Below are positions 14,389-14,877 of a stretch of 14,877 nt of DNA, one piece after another. The first letter of the stretch is position 1, and every line of letters starts with the position of its first letter. The notes beneath the pieces were generated by a model, which saw only the letters and a list, made by a program, of their open reading frames with translations, did no database searches and was not told the origin of the DNA. The stretch is from Gammaproteobacteria bacterium (GTDB lineage Bacteria; Pseudomonadota; Gammaproteobacteria; UBA6429; Thiohalophilaceae): NCBI GenBank assembly GCA_011052165.1, contig DRJN01000160.1:1-14877 (forward strand), given 5' to 3'. Position numbers and translations under genes: made by a program.

Positions 14389-14532
14389 TTTTAATCTCTT
14401 TGGGTGTTATTCCCCGTTGCTTGCAGCAAAAAACAGCAGAATGGGTAGAGCGAAGCGCGAAGTCCAGTAGGGAAACCCATCAGCAAGCTACCACTCAAAT
14501 ACCCCGCCAGCTTGCTGCGGGGTTGTTTATTG
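14389..14532 (+). repeat. Three-hairpin dispersed repeat, copy B
   Basis: Same order as copy A at 12599-12725: TTTAATCTCTTTGGG, a GTTGC-TT-GCAGC hairpin, an ATGGGTAGAGCGAAGC...ACCCAT stem (about 17 bases longer here), and a terminal stem CCCCG(c)CAGC-TT-GCTGCGGGG (14502-14522) followed by TTGTTTATTG. It lies on the same strand downstream of tRNA-Ser, so the last stem could serve as that gene's terminator. Confidence 0.75.
14502..14532 (+). terminator. Terminator-like stem at the end of repeat copy B
   Basis: A nine-pair stem with one bulged C, capped by TT and followed by the T-rich run TTGTTTATTG. It is the first good intrinsic-terminator shape after tRNA-Ser, although about 225 bases away. 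Confidence 0.5.
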
Positions 14533-14877
14533 AAAGTTAAAACCACCGCCTTTAGGCGGTCAGATTTATCTGCGATACAGGCCTCTGTCCCCTGATGAAG
14601 GTGGCAAGGTATTTTCTCGTTCCCACGCTCTGCGTGGGAATGCATAACCAGAGAAGGAGACGATGGCCGCCGCCAGGGTCACTATGCGGACCTTTTGCAT
14701 TGAATCAGAACTGTGAAATAGGTATTACGATCCGCAGCCCAGCAGGGCATTGTTCCTGGCAATGTGGTTGCGATGCCGATCAGGGACTATTGCAGGCGCA
14801 ATCGCATAGCTACCGAGGGGCAACAGGCATGGTCTCTAAGCAATGAACTAAAACGATAATCAGGAAAACAATAAAAA
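14533..14877. other. Right-end intergenic region with repeat palindromes
   Basis: No secure gene in 345 bases. It holds the palindrome ACCGCC-TTTA-GGCGGT (14545-14560) and the REP-like hairpin below. The plus-strand 83-residue frame from 14595 begins through the REP-like palindrome (it reads VPTLCVGMH), a typical spurious product of that repeat. A stop-interrupted plus-strand frame (14641-14859) could be a gene remnant. Confidence 0.5.
14620..14640. repeat. REP-like palindrome of the TTCCCACGC family
   Basis: TTCCCACGC-TCT-GCGTGGGAA is a perfect 9-bp stem with a three-base loop, followed by TGCATAACC. I recognise this as a palindromic repeat widely scattered in environmental Gammaproteobacteria. 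Only one copy is in this window. Confidence 0.7.

Noticed and set aside
14595..14846. An 83-residue plus-strand protein starting MKVARYFLVPTLCVGMH.
   Set aside because: VPTLCVGMH is the translation of the TTCCCACGC palindrome, a known source of false genes; the rest has no recognisable pattern.

Overview
The window looks like the chromosome of a gammaproteobacterium of moderate GC content. The best family matches are to E. coli proteins (YccA, YqjG, YhhW-type pirin). It also carries palindromic repeat families of the kind scattered through environmental Gammaproteobacteria, and a CCA-encoded tRNA-Ser. This assignment rests on protein resemblance recalled from memory; no search was run. There is no phage, conjugation or CRISPR machinery.

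Layout. (1) 1-999: the end of a short inverted-repeat element, then a LuxR-type quorum-sensing regulator that keeps every invariant acyl-homoserine-lactone (AHL) pocket residue but has no luxI beside it. (2) 1028-2433, minus strand: a pirin followed by a protein with a Fer4_19-type domain and two CDGSH iron-sulfur domains. (3) 2434-2737: a divergent control region with a sequence matching the Vibrio fischeri lux box at 15 of 20 positions. (4) 2738-6145: the most striking gene, a single 1135-residue reading frame joining a complete molybdopterin oxidoreductase of the DMSO-reductase superfamily to a complete NifS/IscS-type cysteine desulfurase. (5) 6182-8357: a LysR regulator divergent from a glutathionyl-hydroquinone reductase, which overlaps a small double-CDGSH protein. 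(6) 8463-12375, minus strand: three genes joined by ATGA stop/start overlaps, encoding an outer-membrane barrel candidate, a small periplasmic PstS-like protein and a membrane GGDEF-EAL protein. (7) 12376-13064: no gene, but repeats, including a second copy of the element at position 1. (8) 13065-14278: a 59-residue membrane protein, a shared terminator, yccA and tRNA-Ser(UGA). (9) 14279-14877: repeats and possible gene debris.

How it may work together (inference). Regions 2-5 read as a redox and sulfur block: quinone/electrophile handling (pirin, hydroquinone reductase, YhaJ-like LysR), three proteins rich in Fe-S sites, and a Mo/W enzyme that carries its own sulfur-mobilising domain. The lux-box-like site suggests the LuxR protein may control pirin, the fusion, or both. 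Regions 6 and 7 form a separate, AT-richer signalling module in which a periplasmic binding protein could pass a signal from the envelope to cyclic-di-GMP turnover. The two copies of the 100-bp element lie in the same orientation on either side of all the genes from luxR to the barrel gene.
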